This document shows positions 46,510 to 55,929 of a stretch of 64,000 bases of DNA, one piece after another. Below the pieces are notes generated by a model. The model was not told the DNA's origin. It saw only the letters and a program-made list of their open reading frames with translations, and searched no databases. Each line of letters begins with the position of its first letter. Positions within the stretch are counted from its first letter, which is position 1. Made by a program: the position numbers and the translations under genes. The stretch covers positions 180,400 through 244,399 of the forward strand of contig RFFC02000006.1 in the NCBI GenBank assembly GCA_005518205.2, read 5' to 3'. This DNA is from Hormoscilla sp. GUM202 (GTDB taxonomy: Bacteria; Cyanobacteriota; Cyanobacteriia; Cyanobacteriales; Desertifilaceae).

Positions 46510-46541
46510 AAACCCGGTTTCTTGAAGCAACCGGGTTTCTC
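46510..46541 (+). terminator. Hairpin after ndhJ
   Basis: GAAACCCGGTTTCTTG ... CAACCGGGTTTC forms a stable stem. It is a member of the AGAAACCCGGTTTCT repeat family (also 34921-34957), placed where the ndhCKJ terminator is expected. Confidence 0.6.
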
Positions 46542-46574
46542 AATTCTTGTAAAGAGGACAAAGGGAGCGACAAA

Positions 46575-47150
46575 TTATTCTCTTGATGCTTTGGTGACAG
46601 TGCGATCGCCCGGACCGAGGGTAAATTTTAATGGCATGCGGTCCGGATAGGCTTTGGCAACTTCCCGATAAACTTGATAGTTGGTAGGCAGGTTGCGCGT
46701 CTGTTCGCCAATTTGATAGCTGAGGTGGTACTTGACATCTTTCAACAGTTCCGGACTGCTGGGATCTTCATCATATTCCTGGCGCTGTTCTATATCATCT
46801 ACAGTGGGGCGGGGAGGCAGGGCAGGCCACCACAGGCCCCGATCGTCGGGTCCAGTGACTGCGCCTTCTGGCTTCTGGCCGTTGCGATTAACTAAGGAGG
46901 TGGAGGCAAAAGTTTCCCGACGTGGGAACTCACTGTCCCTGGAGTTTGTGGAGTAATTCACCTGCCATGTATAGGTTACTGTAGCAGTGGCTTCATACCG
47001 ATCTGTAAGGAGGTTGTTGCAGCCAGTGATGGTGAATAATAAGGTACTGGCTGCCAGAACGGATGAAATAGATATTGGCCTGGCAGTCCCAACCTGTCGG
47101 CTCACGATGGATGTAATGGAATTGCTATTCATTGAAAACATACAAAACAT
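46575..47150 (-). CDS. Putative lipoprotein of unknown function
   Basis: The 191-residue protein has an N-terminal signal ending in a lipobox, LAASTLLFTITGC (Cys about residue 44). The long lead before it suggests a later start (for example ATG 47129). The rest is beta-rich and polar (YEATATVTYTWQVNYSTNSR, KYHLSYQIGEQTRNLPTNYQ). I do not recognise the family. It is the last of a run of minus-strand envelope genes. Confidence 0.6.
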   Translation of the reverse strand: MFCMFSMNSNSITSIVSRQVGTARPISISSVLAASTLLFTITGCNNLLTDRYEATATVTYTWQVNYSTNSRDSEFPRRETFASTSLVNRNGQKPEGAVTGPDDRGLWWPALPPRPTVDDIEQRQEYDEDPSSPELLKDVKYHLSYQIGEQTRNLPTNYQVYREVAKAYPDRMPLKFTLGPGDRTVTKASRE

Positions 47151-47267
47151 TTAACGCCAAGGCGGATGCAATTTGCTCCGCTCATTCCTATTCTGTACCC
47201 GATCGGACAGCGCAGCGATGATAGTTGTCTGCGATCGGACAGTCGGTGAATAAGGAACTAGCTTGTT

Positions 47268-47717
47268 TTACCATCCACCAATCCATTTACCGCCCCGGAA
47301 TCGCCATCTAGGAAACAGCAGCCGCATTACTACCCAAGAAGACAGGTATATAGCTACCCAAACCAGACTGTAGTGCAGTGCAAACCATTCTAGGGAAAAT
47401 TCATGCTGTCGAATGTTTGGTAAATCCATAATTTCGATCAGCAACACTAGCACTACTATTTCAGCATTAGCAGCAAAGAATTGAAGTATCCCAGGCCAGT
47501 CACGATCCCACCGATACTTCTGCAAAAGCTGATAGAGAACATCCCAGGCTAAACCAAAAAGACCGACATAGAACAATATCCAGTAGTATCTTGAGGTGGG
47601 TTCAGGTCCCCAATAACCGACAGCGAAGGGCAAGGTGACTAAAACACCAACTGTTCCCAACAGGAATATCCTAGTTTGCCAGCGTCCCAATAAAGTAGGT
47701 GTCATACTCGCTTCCAT
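47268..47717 (-). CDS. Conserved cyanobacterial membrane protein
   Basis: The 149-residue protein has four predicted helices (IFLLGTVGVLVTLPFAVGYW, YYWILFYVGLFGLAWDVLYQ, FAANAEIVVLVLLIEIM, ALHYSLVWVAIYLSSWVVMR). The family looks conserved in cyanobacteria but its function is unknown to me. Internal ATG 47705 (MTPTLLG) is an alternative start. Confidence 0.7.
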   Translation of the reverse strand: MEASMTPTLLGRWQTRIFLLGTVGVLVTLPFAVGYWGPEPTSRYYWILFYVGLFGLAWDVLYQLLQKYRWDRDWPGILQFFAANAEIVVLVLLIEIMDLPNIRQHEFSLEWFALHYSLVWVAIYLSSWVVMRLLFPRWRFRGGKWIGGW

Positions 47718-47791
47718 GAATTAACAACAGCCGCCTTTTGAATTGAGATCGAGTGTCATTTAGTATTTTGGCGGTTTCTGCTCCGCTCTTC

Positions 47792-48400
47792 TCAATTCTG
47801 CTCTTCTCGATCCTGCTCTTCTCGATCCTGCTCTTCTCGACAGGTTTCCTCTAGGCAGATTATTTGAGGTTTTATCTCTGCCATATAAGGTCGTACAACC
47901 AGTGCCAGGGAGCTAGCTGCTATTGTTAATGCAATTAAAGCTTTTCCTGGGATAGATATGGACTGCCCGCTTCCCTTAATAACCCAAGACCTGGCCATCA
48001 TGTCATGAAGGGCTTGCTTTTCCTCGGTAAAACTAGCCATGATAAAGCCAATGCACAAACTTAGCCAAGATATTAGCTTGCTAAAGAACCTTATGCTTGC
48101 TCGAATAAACGAAATTCTGTTTCCTTGCAGGTCGGTTACAATAATCCCAAGGGCCATCTTCCCAGGTGTTGCTTGTAATGGCGAACTCTCCAAACCTGCG
48201 GAATAAATCCATGTAAGTATAGTTGCGCCCATATAGTACAAGATCATATAAACAAAATACATCTCTATGTCAGCAATTTTTTCATCTAATGCTAGCTCTG
48301 GACCAATAACTAATCGACACACAACAGTCAAGATAATTCCATCAATGAATGCAGCTATGAACCTTTTCATAAAACCAGCATACTCTACTTCATTTGACAC
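47792..48400 (-). CDS. RDD-family membrane protein
   Basis: The 202-residue protein has the RDD signature AGFMKRFIAAFIDGIILTVV at the N terminus, then TPGKMALGIIVTDLQGNRIS and EKQALHDMMARSWVIK. An extra helix follows and an acidic tail with EEQDREEQDREEQN, a triplication of 15 bp. It lies 1 bp after the kinase-RDD gene and is clearly its operon partner and paralogue. RDD proteins have been linked to ion transport. Confidence 0.85.
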   Translation of the reverse strand: MSNEVEYAGFMKRFIAAFIDGIILTVVCRLVIGPELALDEKIADIEMYFVYMILYYMGATILTWIYSAGLESSPLQATPGKMALGIIVTDLQGNRISFIRASIRFFSKLISWLSLCIGFIMASFTEEKQALHDMMARSWVIKGSGQSISIPGKALIALTIAASSLALVVRPYMAEIKPQIICLEETCREEQDREEQDREEQN

Positions 48401-48401
48401 C

Positions 48402-49631
48402 TTATTTCCTCCTTATAACTATACATCCAGAAATAATGTCGTGCAATGTTCGCTTTTTTTTCGTGACTCCTGCCAGAACAAATCCTATTAAAATCGTTAA
48501 ATATGAAATCAGCTTGCTAACATGCCTTTGAGAAGCTTTTTCATAGGTAAGTCTCTTTACCTTAACAGTTGTAACAGCAATTCCAATCGCCATTTTACCA
48601 AGTGTTCCTTGTGTTGGAGAGCTGTCCATAACTGAGCCATAAACAAAACCTATTATGATGTAGTTAAATAACCATAGTGCTAAGAAATCCACGTCAGGAG
48701 TTGATTCATATGTGATTAAGCTAATGATCAAACTAACTATTATTAAAATCATTTTATCTATAAAGTCTGCTGCAAACCTCCTCCAGAAACCTGCATATTT
48801 TATCAGCGGCGCCGGTGGATGCGGTTCGATCAAGTCCTCGATCGCCTGCAACGCCTCCATCGCTGACGGATAGCGATCTTGAGAGTCACGCCGCACCATC
48901 TTGTCTATTATATTTCTCAGTTGAGGGCTAACCGAGATATGGTTGGGCCACATGATTTGACCATTGTTGTTATGCTTAAGTAAGCTGAGAGTGCTAGAGG
49001 GCAGTCCAGCTATAGCCTGGATAGCCATTACGCCTACAGCATAGACATCGCTCGCGAACTCAGGTATGCCATTATCTTGCTCCCTAGGCATATATCCTGG
49101 TGTCCCAATAACAGTTGGTGGTTGCCCCTGCGGGTTAACTACAACACTTCCAACTTCTTTAACTGCTCCAAAGTCAATTAAAACTAGCTTGCCATCTTGC
49201 TTGCGCCGTATTATATTGGAGGGCTTAATATCCCGATGAACAACTCCTTGCCAGTGCACAAACTGCAATACTTCTAGGATATCGTGCAACATTTGAATCA
49301 CGTTTTTTTCCGTCCACTGTCTACCTGTAAATTCCTCGCTCAGAACGTGACCGTCGATCCACTCTTGTACTATATAAAATTCTTGATTTTCTTGAAAATC
49401 TTCCCACAGGCTAGGAATCTGGTCATGCTTGCCCAAAATTTTCAAGGTTTTGGCTTCTCTAACGAACATATCTGTTGCCTTTTGCAAGGTGTATGGATCC
49501 GTCTGCTGAGGCTGGAGTTTCTTGACCACACAATAAGGAACGCCCGATCGCTGCCTATCTCTGGCCAGGTATGTCTGACCAAAGTTTCCACTCCCTAGGG
49601 GTTTGATTATTTCGTAGCGTCCTTTAAGCAT
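48402..49631 (-). CDS. Ser/Thr protein kinase fused to an RDD membrane domain
   Basis: The 409-residue protein starts with a Hanks-type kinase domain (about residues 1-262). It has P-loop LGSGNFGQTYLARDR, VAIK-like CVVKKLQ, catalytic VHRDIKPSNII, IDFGAVKEV and GTPGYMPREQ. The C-terminal part (about 275-409) is an RDD domain with the signature AGFWRRFAADFIDKMILIIV and TLGKMAIGIAVTTVK, ending in EKKRTLHDIIS-like motifs. The kinase would face the cytoplasm next to a membrane transporter-like module. Divergent FHA genes lie upstream. Confidence 0.93.
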   Translation of the reverse strand: MLKGRYEIIKPLGSGNFGQTYLARDRQRSGVPYCVVKKLQPQQTDPYTLQKATDMFVREAKTLKILGKHDQIPSLWEDFQENQEFYIVQEWIDGHVLSEEFTGRQWTEKNVIQMLHDILEVLQFVHWQGVVHRDIKPSNIIRRKQDGKLVLIDFGAVKEVGSVVVNPQGQPPTVIGTPGYMPREQDNGIPEFASDVYAVGVMAIQAIAGLPSSTLSLLKHNNNGQIMWPNHISVSPQLRNIIDKMVRRDSQDRYPSAMEALQAIEDLIEPHPPAPLIKYAGFWRRFAADFIDKMILIIVSLIISLITYESTPDVDFLALWLFNYIIIGFVYGSVMDSSPTQGTLGKMAIGIAVTTVKVKRLTYEKASQRHVSKLISYLTILIGFVLAGVTKKKRTLHDIISGCIVIRRK

Positions 49632-49939
49632 GATAGTTATGATAGTGATTTAGTATTATTCCCTACCTACCATATTTATTCTGCCTATTATGACATCAAA
49701 TTTTGCTTTTGGGCATAAATCTTGATTTTCACCCTATAATAACACATACAGGACTTACAGGGCACTGGTGAGCGCCTGATTAAAAAATCAGATCAATCCC
49801 TTGCTAGTCAAAGGTTTGACCTATTTTTTAACTAATAGCCTCAAATCATAATGGTGTAGGGCATTCAAGCTTTCATTTAACTAGACTGAACCAGTGCCAC
49901 TTACAGCCAGAAGGCAAAGATTATTCCAGGCTCAAGGCA

Positions 49940-50560
49940 ATGCAGGAACTTACGTTAAAATGGACCGAATCAGATTTGGAGAGAATCGAGACCATTCGGG
50001 AACAGCAGCCCAGTAAACATCCTGGAACAGTCCGGCTGGGTCGCGACCCTACCACTTGCGACATTATTTTCAAGGACCAAACAGTATCCAGACTACACGT
50101 GGAAATTTTCTATGACCGCCGGCGGGGTAGCTTTTGCTTACGTAACCTCAAACCTGACAATCCTCCGATGGTAGATGAGCAAATCGTCGGAAGTGGTGAA
50201 GTGACCCTAAGTTCCGGTAACATTATCCATCTGGGTCAAATAGAAATCAAAGTCATTGCACCGGTTACTCCCACGATTTTGCACCCTCCCCAGCCACGAA
50301 CGCCCAGGCAGCCGCCGGTCCAGCAAAACATAGAATCCACGATTTTGCGACCTCCCCAACGCCCTAGTGGACCCACTCCCCCATCGCCACTGCCTGTATT
50401 GAGTCCGAATACCTACGCCTTGCAGTGCCCAAACCAGCAATGCAAAAACCCAGATGCTCGGCGGATTGTACCCTATGAATACCTGGGTCAGACTTGTCCT
50501 TGGTGTGGCACTGACCTGGCCAATGCGGGGAGCATTCTCTTACCTCGGGGTAGCAGTTGA
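49940..50560 (+). CDS. FHA-domain protein with C-terminal zinc ribbon
   Basis: FHA domains bind phosphothreonine. The 206-residue protein has FHA motifs VRLGRDPTTCDIIFKDQTVS then RLHVEIFYD (residues 31-60) and a terminal strand GNIIHLGQIEIKVIA. A Pro-rich linker with repeated PTILHPPQPR-type phrases follows. The end has a four-Cys zinc ribbon, CPNQQC ... CPWCGTDL. It is divergent from the kinase-RDD gene and followed 82 bp later by an FHA-flavoprotein. A natural reader of the kinase's output, by inference. Confidence 0.9.
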   Translation: MQELTLKWTESDLERIETIREQQPSKHPGTVRLGRDPTTCDIIFKDQTVSRLHVEIFYDRRRGSFCLRNLKPDNPPMVDEQIVGSGEVTLSSGNIIHLGQIEIKVIAPVTPTILHPPQPRTPRQPPVQQNIESTILRPPQRPSGPTPPSPLPVLSPNTYALQCPNQQCKNPDARRIVPYEYLGQTCPWCGTDLANAGSILLPRGSS

Positions 50561-50642
50561 GGTTGAGAACTACTATAGCATATTAAAGACTCGTGGGCAC
50601 AAGTAGAGCTAATGTGATGAAATATAGTAAAGAGGGGATGAT

Positions 50643-52616
50643 ATGAGTTCCTTTCGCATTCAACTTAGTTGGAGGGATCCGGTCACGGGAGCAGATCAGC
50701 AACAAGAATCCCAGATTCCAGTGGCCATAGGGCGAGAACTGGGGCGGATGCCACCTAATCTTCGCGGCGAGCAGGTATTTAGACTGGTGCTCGATCACAA
50801 TGAGGTTTCTCGCTATCATACCCTGATTGATGTAGAGCAGGGTCAAGCAGTAGTAAGAAATCAAAGTACCACCAACGGCACCTTAGTCAATGGCACGCCT
50901 CTAACTTGGTGTTTTCTCATGGATGGCGATACCCTGCAAATTGGCCCCTACCAGATTGCAGTTAGATTAGTCCAGCCAACTGGCAGTAACTTTCCGCCCC
51001 CTGCATTCTTAAATGCGGAGAAGGTTTCAGTTCAAGACCTCTATGCAACGGGAATGTCTGTAAACGAGATTACCTATGCAACGATCGGAGGTGGGTTAGG
51101 TAGCTTTATCTGGGTTGATTTCCTGAGAATTTTTGGGGTTAAGTCCGATCAAATTGCCGCTGTGGGCATAGTTCCGTTGGACAGCAACAAAAATATCCCG
51201 CCCAACGAACAACAAAAGCCCTACTGGCACTACCAGCAGCTATGTCTTTACTCTCAGATCCCCCCCCACGAAAGATTGCGGTCTAATTCTGATTCCTGTC
51301 CCGATAATATTTGGGGCTGGCCCAGCTATGCTCTGCGGGAAGCGTGGCAAGATTTCTTTCGGGGTAAAATAGGCTCTGCCCTGGGATATTTGTGGCAGGT
51401 ATTTGCCGAGCCAGCTTTTGCCGAAACCTATACCCCCAGGGCTGAGAATGTATTCGCCTCAATTGACCGGGAAGCCCAGCGAATTGGCTGGGGCCAAATA
51501 TTTCGCTTCGGGCGAGTCCGCGCCATTCGCAAAACTGATGACGGGCGTTACGCAATCGCTTATTCCTGCTCCAGTGGCCATCGTAGAGAGTATGCCTTTC
51601 TAGTGGCCCGCTACCTGCATCTAGCCACTGGCTACCCCAAAATTAAATTGCTAGAGGAGTTGCAGACTTATCGATCGCAATATGAGACTAAAGAGGGAAT
51701 AGTTAAATTAGTAGTGAATGCCTATGAAGACCACGATTACGTCTACCAGCATCTAGAAAAGCATGGCGGTACGGTACTGATTCGGGGCCGGGGAATTGTG
51801 GCCTCGCGAATTATTCAACGGATTTATGAAGCCAGACAGAAGAGTGGCAAAGATATTAAAGTGCTGCACTCGATCCGATCGAGAAAAACCCAAGGTAACA
51901 AATTCGGTTTTTCCCAACGTCAAGTAGAAAATAACTTTGAATTTCAACCGTTTAACTGGCCGAAAGCTGCTTGGGGAGGTGAAATGCGGGTAACGCTGGA
52001 GAAAGCCAACTCCGAAAAGCGACAGGAATTACTAAGTAAGTGGGGCGGCACTACTACCGCTAGCCGGGATGACTGGCGACAAATTATCAAGGATGGCCAA
52101 GCCGAGCAATGGTATAAACCAGAATATGGTAAGGTGGAACGGGTGGAACGGAACCAGGAAAACCGCCTCAATACTCACTACATTTCGACAGAAAAGGGTT
52201 TTGAGAGCAGAACGAACCTATTAGCTGACTTTATTATTGATGCCACGGGTCTTGATGCCGAGGTAAAGGCAAGTCCCCTCCTCGATGATATAGTAACCCG
52301 CTACAATCTACCTCTCAACTCCTTCAAAGACGTAGAACGTTTGACTGTTTCCAATGATTTTGAAATCAAGGAAATGCGTAATGAGAAAGACGATCGGGGT
52401 CAGACATATGACAGACCGGGTCGGATGTATGCATGTGGCACTATGACTTTTGGTGGTCCCTATGCTGCTGTTGATAGCTTTCTGGGGTTGCAGTACACAG
52501 CTTTGCGCTCAGTCGATAACTTGGTAAAGGCAAAAGCTCCTGGAATTAATTACTTGAACGGTCTCAGTTCTCTAGGACAATGGTGGAAGTGGGTCACAAA
52601 TCAATCTCCTTCGTAA
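50643..52616 (+). CDS. FHA domain fused to an FAD/NAD(P)-binding oxidoreductase
   Basis: The 657-residue protein begins with an FHA domain (about residues 25-110: PVAIGRELGRMP, EVSRYHTLIDVE, TTNGTLVNGTPL). A flavoprotein follows: a first dinucleotide motif YATIGGGLGSFIWVDFL near 145, a second Rossmann-like segment VLIRGRGIVASRIIQRIY near 378, the ATG motif ADFIIDATGLD near 535, and CGTMTFGGPYAAVDSFLGLQ near 600. The layout is that of two-dinucleotide flavin monooxygenases or oxidoreductases. Substrate unknown. GAGGGGATGAT precedes ATG 50643. Confidence 0.85.
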   Translation: MSSFRIQLSWRDPVTGADQQQESQIPVAIGRELGRMPPNLRGEQVFRLVLDHNEVSRYHTLIDVEQGQAVVRNQSTTNGTLVNGTPLTWCFLMDGDTLQIGPYQIAVRLVQPTGSNFPPPAFLNAEKVSVQDLYATGMSVNEITYATIGGGLGSFIWVDFLRIFGVKSDQIAAVGIVPLDSNKNIPPNEQQKPYWHYQQLCLYSQIPPHERLRSNSDSCPDNIWGWPSYALREAWQDFFRGKIGSALGYLWQVFAEPAFAETYTPRAENVFASIDREAQRIGWGQIFRFGRVRAIRKTDDGRYAIAYSCSSGHRREYAFLVARYLHLATGYPKIKLLEELQTYRSQYETKEGIVKLVVNAYEDHDYVYQHLEKHGGTVLIRGRGIVASRIIQRIYEARQKSGKDIKVLHSIRSRKTQGNKFGFSQRQVENNFEFQPFNWPKAAWGGEMRVTLEKANSEKRQELLSKWGGTTTASRDDWRQIIKDGQAEQWYKPEYGKVERVERNQENRLNTHYISTEKGFESRTNLLADFIIDATGLDAEVKASPLLDDIVTRYNLPLNSFKDVERLTVSNDFEIKEMRNEKDDRGQTYDRPGRMYACGTMTFGGPYAAVDSFLGLQYTALRSVDNLVKAKAPGINYLNGLSSLGQWWKWVTNQSPS

Positions 52617-52669
52617 AGTTCAGATGAGATATGTTTTTCTCGTGATCTAAGAAGCAAACCATGAACAAA

Positions 52670-53316
52670 TAATCACTTTCGCGAACCCACAGGGGCGATC
52701 GCCACCCCCAACAGCAGCACAACCGCACCCAAGCATACCAACAGCGAAGCCTGTTGGTACTTCTCCAAAAACCAAATAACCCAGTAAACTGGCACCAACT
52801 GGTTAAAATAAAATTGCCAGGGAAACCAAAGTAGCGGGACTTTAAGAAAAAATAGGAGTCAATTGGAATCAAATCCTTTCATAGAGGCACTTTTAGGTCG
52901 ATCAGGTCTCGTTCTCCGTCGGCTCAGGGTTTGCTGCCATTTGATATCCCGCGACGTGAAACACCCACCCCGTAAGGGTTTGAGCAGTTTTTGGCCTAAG
53001 AAAATTCTCAAGTCCCGGTAGGTGAGATCCAGCGTACAGCCCTATTGCAGCTCCTGTGCCCCACCACCCAAGAAAGTCCCCAGCAGCTCCCCCATAGCCT
53101 CAGGCATAGCGAGTTAGCTCAGCATACCGCAAGCTCCTCGGCTAGGCAGCTAGATCGAAGAGGCCAAAGTAGCCCAGCTGCCAGCACCAGACCTTACCCC
53201 ATGAGTCCCACCCCAGCGGCTTCAATAGCTAGCTGGCTCAAAATCGGCGCAGTAGAAAGAGCAAAGACACCCAGGCTAAAAATCAATCCTACCAGTCCGA
53301 TATTGCCCAACACCTA
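52670..53316 (-). pseudogene. EamA/DMT-type transporter, degraded
   Basis: On the minus strand VLGNIGLVGLIFSLGVFALS then TAPILSQLAIEAAGVGLMG and, further on, PVGASLLGYLVFGEVPTGF with SLLVCLGAVVLLLGVAIAPV in a second frame. These are consecutive helices of a drug/metabolite-type permease, with an in-frame stop and at least two frameshifts. Segments are missing in the middle (52860-53080). It ends just after the FHA-flavoprotein gene. Confidence 0.55.
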
Positions 53317-53446
53317 GATTATACTGGGAGTATGGTCCTATGTTAGCATTATATTGCTGACCTGCTTGCCAACGGCTGATGCCAAGGGCAACGGGCTGTT
53401 CGGCTCAATAGGATCGCAGGTAAAATCATAATAAAGAGGCGATACT

Positions 53447-54280
53447 GTGCCCAAAAGCAATCGGTTGCTATCTCTGTTGGTAATAGGTGGATTATGGACT
53501 GCTGCCGTACCAGTATATGGACAGGCATTAGTGCCTCATACCTTACAGCTGGAAGAAGCTCAATTACAGTTAAAAGGCACGAGGCTAGTACAGCAAGCGG
53601 AACAGTTGTTGCAGTTCGGGCAATTTCAACTGGCGTTGCCCAGAATGGTTATAGCCACGCAGCTACTGCCTGATATACCGCGATTATGGTTGATGCTGGG
53701 TGGGTTGTATTTAGAAGCAAATGAGTTAGATAAGTCAATTGCAGCGCTGCAAGCAGCCCGGTCCTTGGAACCCAATAACCCGATAATTCTGTTTAGTTTG
53801 GGGTCAGCTTACTTCGGTCAAGAAAAGTATGGAGCAGCAGCCCAATACCTGCAAGCAGGTTTGAGAATAAAACCAGATGAAATCATGGCTTTGTTTAACT
53901 TGGGTAATACCTACTACAAGTTGAACGACTACGAATCGGCGATCGCCGCGTATGAAAAAGCAGTAGCCCAAGAGCTAAACTTCTGGCAAGCAATTAACAA
54001 TATAGGGCTAGTAAAATACGAACAGGGAGATATAGAAGGCGCGATCGCCCAGTGGGAATCCGCTGTAGAAATTAACAGCAAAGCTGCCGAACCGCAGTTG
54101 GCACTGGCAGTGGCTCTATATGCTCAGGGGGATATAGAAGCGGGATTGGCGATGGCCCAAGCAGCTTTGCAGCTTGACCCAAACTACGCCGATATCGAGT
54201 TCCTGAAAGAAAATCTCTGGGGCTCCAGGCTGATAGCAGAAACTAAAAAACTCCTGGGGTGCATCCCAATTTGGCAATGA
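53447..54280 (+). pseudogene. TPR-repeat protein, C terminus cut by an ISKra4 insertion
   Basis: The protein has an N-terminal signal-like segment (LLSLLVIGGLWTAAVPVYGQ) and about five TPR repeats between residues 50 and 265. Examples are ALFNLGNTYYKLNDYESAIA and WQAINNIGLVKYEQGDIEGA. The last eight codons (GCIPIWQ and stop) come from the transposon end. Joining 54256 to 55853, across one copy of the 8-bp duplication, restores TKKLLETPRIRETLGWSV and a stop at 55911. The truncation is small, so the protein may still work as an extracytoplasmic scaffold. Confidence 0.85.
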
Positions 54281-55844
54281 GCAAAAATACTTCATTGTTA
54301 AACTGTCACTAATAGACCCTTGGTCTGTCAAGGAAATGATGACGGATAAGAGAAGGGAAGGCTCGGAAGCGGTTATCTCCGTAAAATTCGTCAATTTTAT
54401 CTTGACAGACCACGAGATGATGAGAATGTCAAGATTGACTCACCTTGAGAATACTCCATTGAGATAAGCACGCTCCGGGCCCCCTACGCTGCGAGATGCC
54501 GCAGAACTTGGGGAACATTGGCAGCTTTCCACTGCGCTCCTGAGAGCTTCACCCGTGCCGCAACCTGCTTAATCGTTGATTCCACCTCTCCCGAACCGAT
54601 TGAAATTCCCTCGGCTTGGTAATAGCCATAGTTCACAATGCGGTGACGATGCTTAGTAACATAGGCCCTGAAGTTATCAACCCGTGGATGCTCCCAGTCG
54701 TCAAATTCTTTGAGGGCTGCATCTACCTTGCCTGACCATAGGAGAGCTTTCACTCGTGCCAGTCTAGAGCTGGACCCACCGACTTGCTCGAGGTTTTCCA
54801 TCAAGTGATACCAATCGAGGATTTCCAGACGGAAGATGGTTGGGCCAATCTCGGCAAACAAATTCCAAACGCCATCATGACCGTCTCCGATACTCACAAG
54901 TGGATTCGCCAAGGGCTGCTGGTTGACCCATTTGACCAGTCCTGCATTGTCCCGAAAGAAGGCCGCTACCCCGAGGTCATGTAGATTAACGCCCTTGTAA
55001 TCGCGCCACTCACAGGGTCTCCCTTGCGGGGTCCGTAAGCGTACTTTCCCCCCATCAATGCTCATTTCCTCAACAACTTCCTTGACAGTCGGCAACTTCA
55101 ACTCATGGGCGAGCACTTTCGGTTCTTGAGGGCTGATTTCGGAAACAGCTTTTTTAGCCGTCGGCAACTCAAACTCCTGAGGGGGCAGTTTCGGTCCTTG
55201 AGGGCCCGTTGAGGAAACGGCTTCTTTAGCTGTGGGCAACTCAAACTCCTGAAGGGGCAGTTTCGGTTCTTGAGCGCTCGTTGAGGAAACGGCTTCTTTA
55301 ACTGTCAGTAATTCAAACTCATAACGTTGCACCAGTCGTTGCTGAGTTCCCCGGGAAACGCTCATCCCCGTGAGCTGCTTAAGATCTTCCGAGGCGTGCT
55401 CATAAGAAGAGTTCGCACTCAGTAACAAGCAACATTTTTCCAGATAGGGACTCCACTGGCTATAGGCTCTCACATCAAAATAAGTCGCTTGCTTCTCCGT
55501 GATGAGGAGCTCGCCCAAAATGCTGTTTAAAATTCGGGTTCGCCCTGCGGTGGTGCCACTGGTGCTTTCGATAAAAAAAGGGCAATCTCTGGACTGACGT
55601 ATTGAAGCAACTGCCCACGGACTGTAGCTTCGAGTCCTGAGAGTGTTTTCAATTGCTCTGGAACAGTCCCTTGGGCCTCCTCATACAACAAGGCGGCTAT
55701 TCCCAAAGCATAGGTTTTAATTTGAGCTAAATTTTCAGGATTCATAGTTTTAGAGGGAGCGTTTACCGACTGTCTCAGCTTAACACCATCTCGGAACCCG
55801 TTCGACTAAGCATTTCTACTCATTGCGAAACTGGGATGCACCCA
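54257..55844 (-). mobile_element. ISKra4-family element, copy 2, complete
   Basis: The 1,588-bp element has ends GGGTGCATCCCAATTTGGCA and, inverted, GGGTGCATCCCAGTTTCGCA, and is flanked by the 8-bp duplication AACTCCTG (54249-54256 and 55845-55852). Both transposase frames are undamaged. It is inserted in the last part of the TPR gene. The perfect duplication shows the insertion is recent. Confidence 0.95.
54484..55745 (-). CDS. ISKra4 transposase, probably made by -1 frameshifting
   Basis: ORF1 (55745-55527, 72 residues, MNPENLAQIKTYALGIAALL) overlaps ORF2, which runs to 54484. At 55578-55572 the coding strand has T TTT TTA in the zero frame (CTT TTT TTA, Leu-Phe-Leu). A -1 shift there continues IESTSGTTAGRTRILNSILG and yields about 420 residues. 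ORF2 has YSQWSPYLEKCCLLLSANSS, SIGDGHDGVWNLFAEIGPTI, LDWYHLMENL and GISIGSGEVESTIKQVAARV, the DDE-type core of the family. Repeats of PTAKEAVSSTG/QEPKLPPQEFEL form a variable linker. Confidence 0.9.
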
Positions 55845-55929
55845 ACTCCTGGAAACTCCCCGCATTCGGGAAACTCTGGGATGGTCGGTCGAAGGAGGGA
55901 GTCCAGAATGATTCATCCAGCAATCTATC

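Noticed and set aside
53045..53317. 90-codon plus-strand frame
   Set aside because: It is the antisense shadow of a degraded EamA-type permease on the minus strand.
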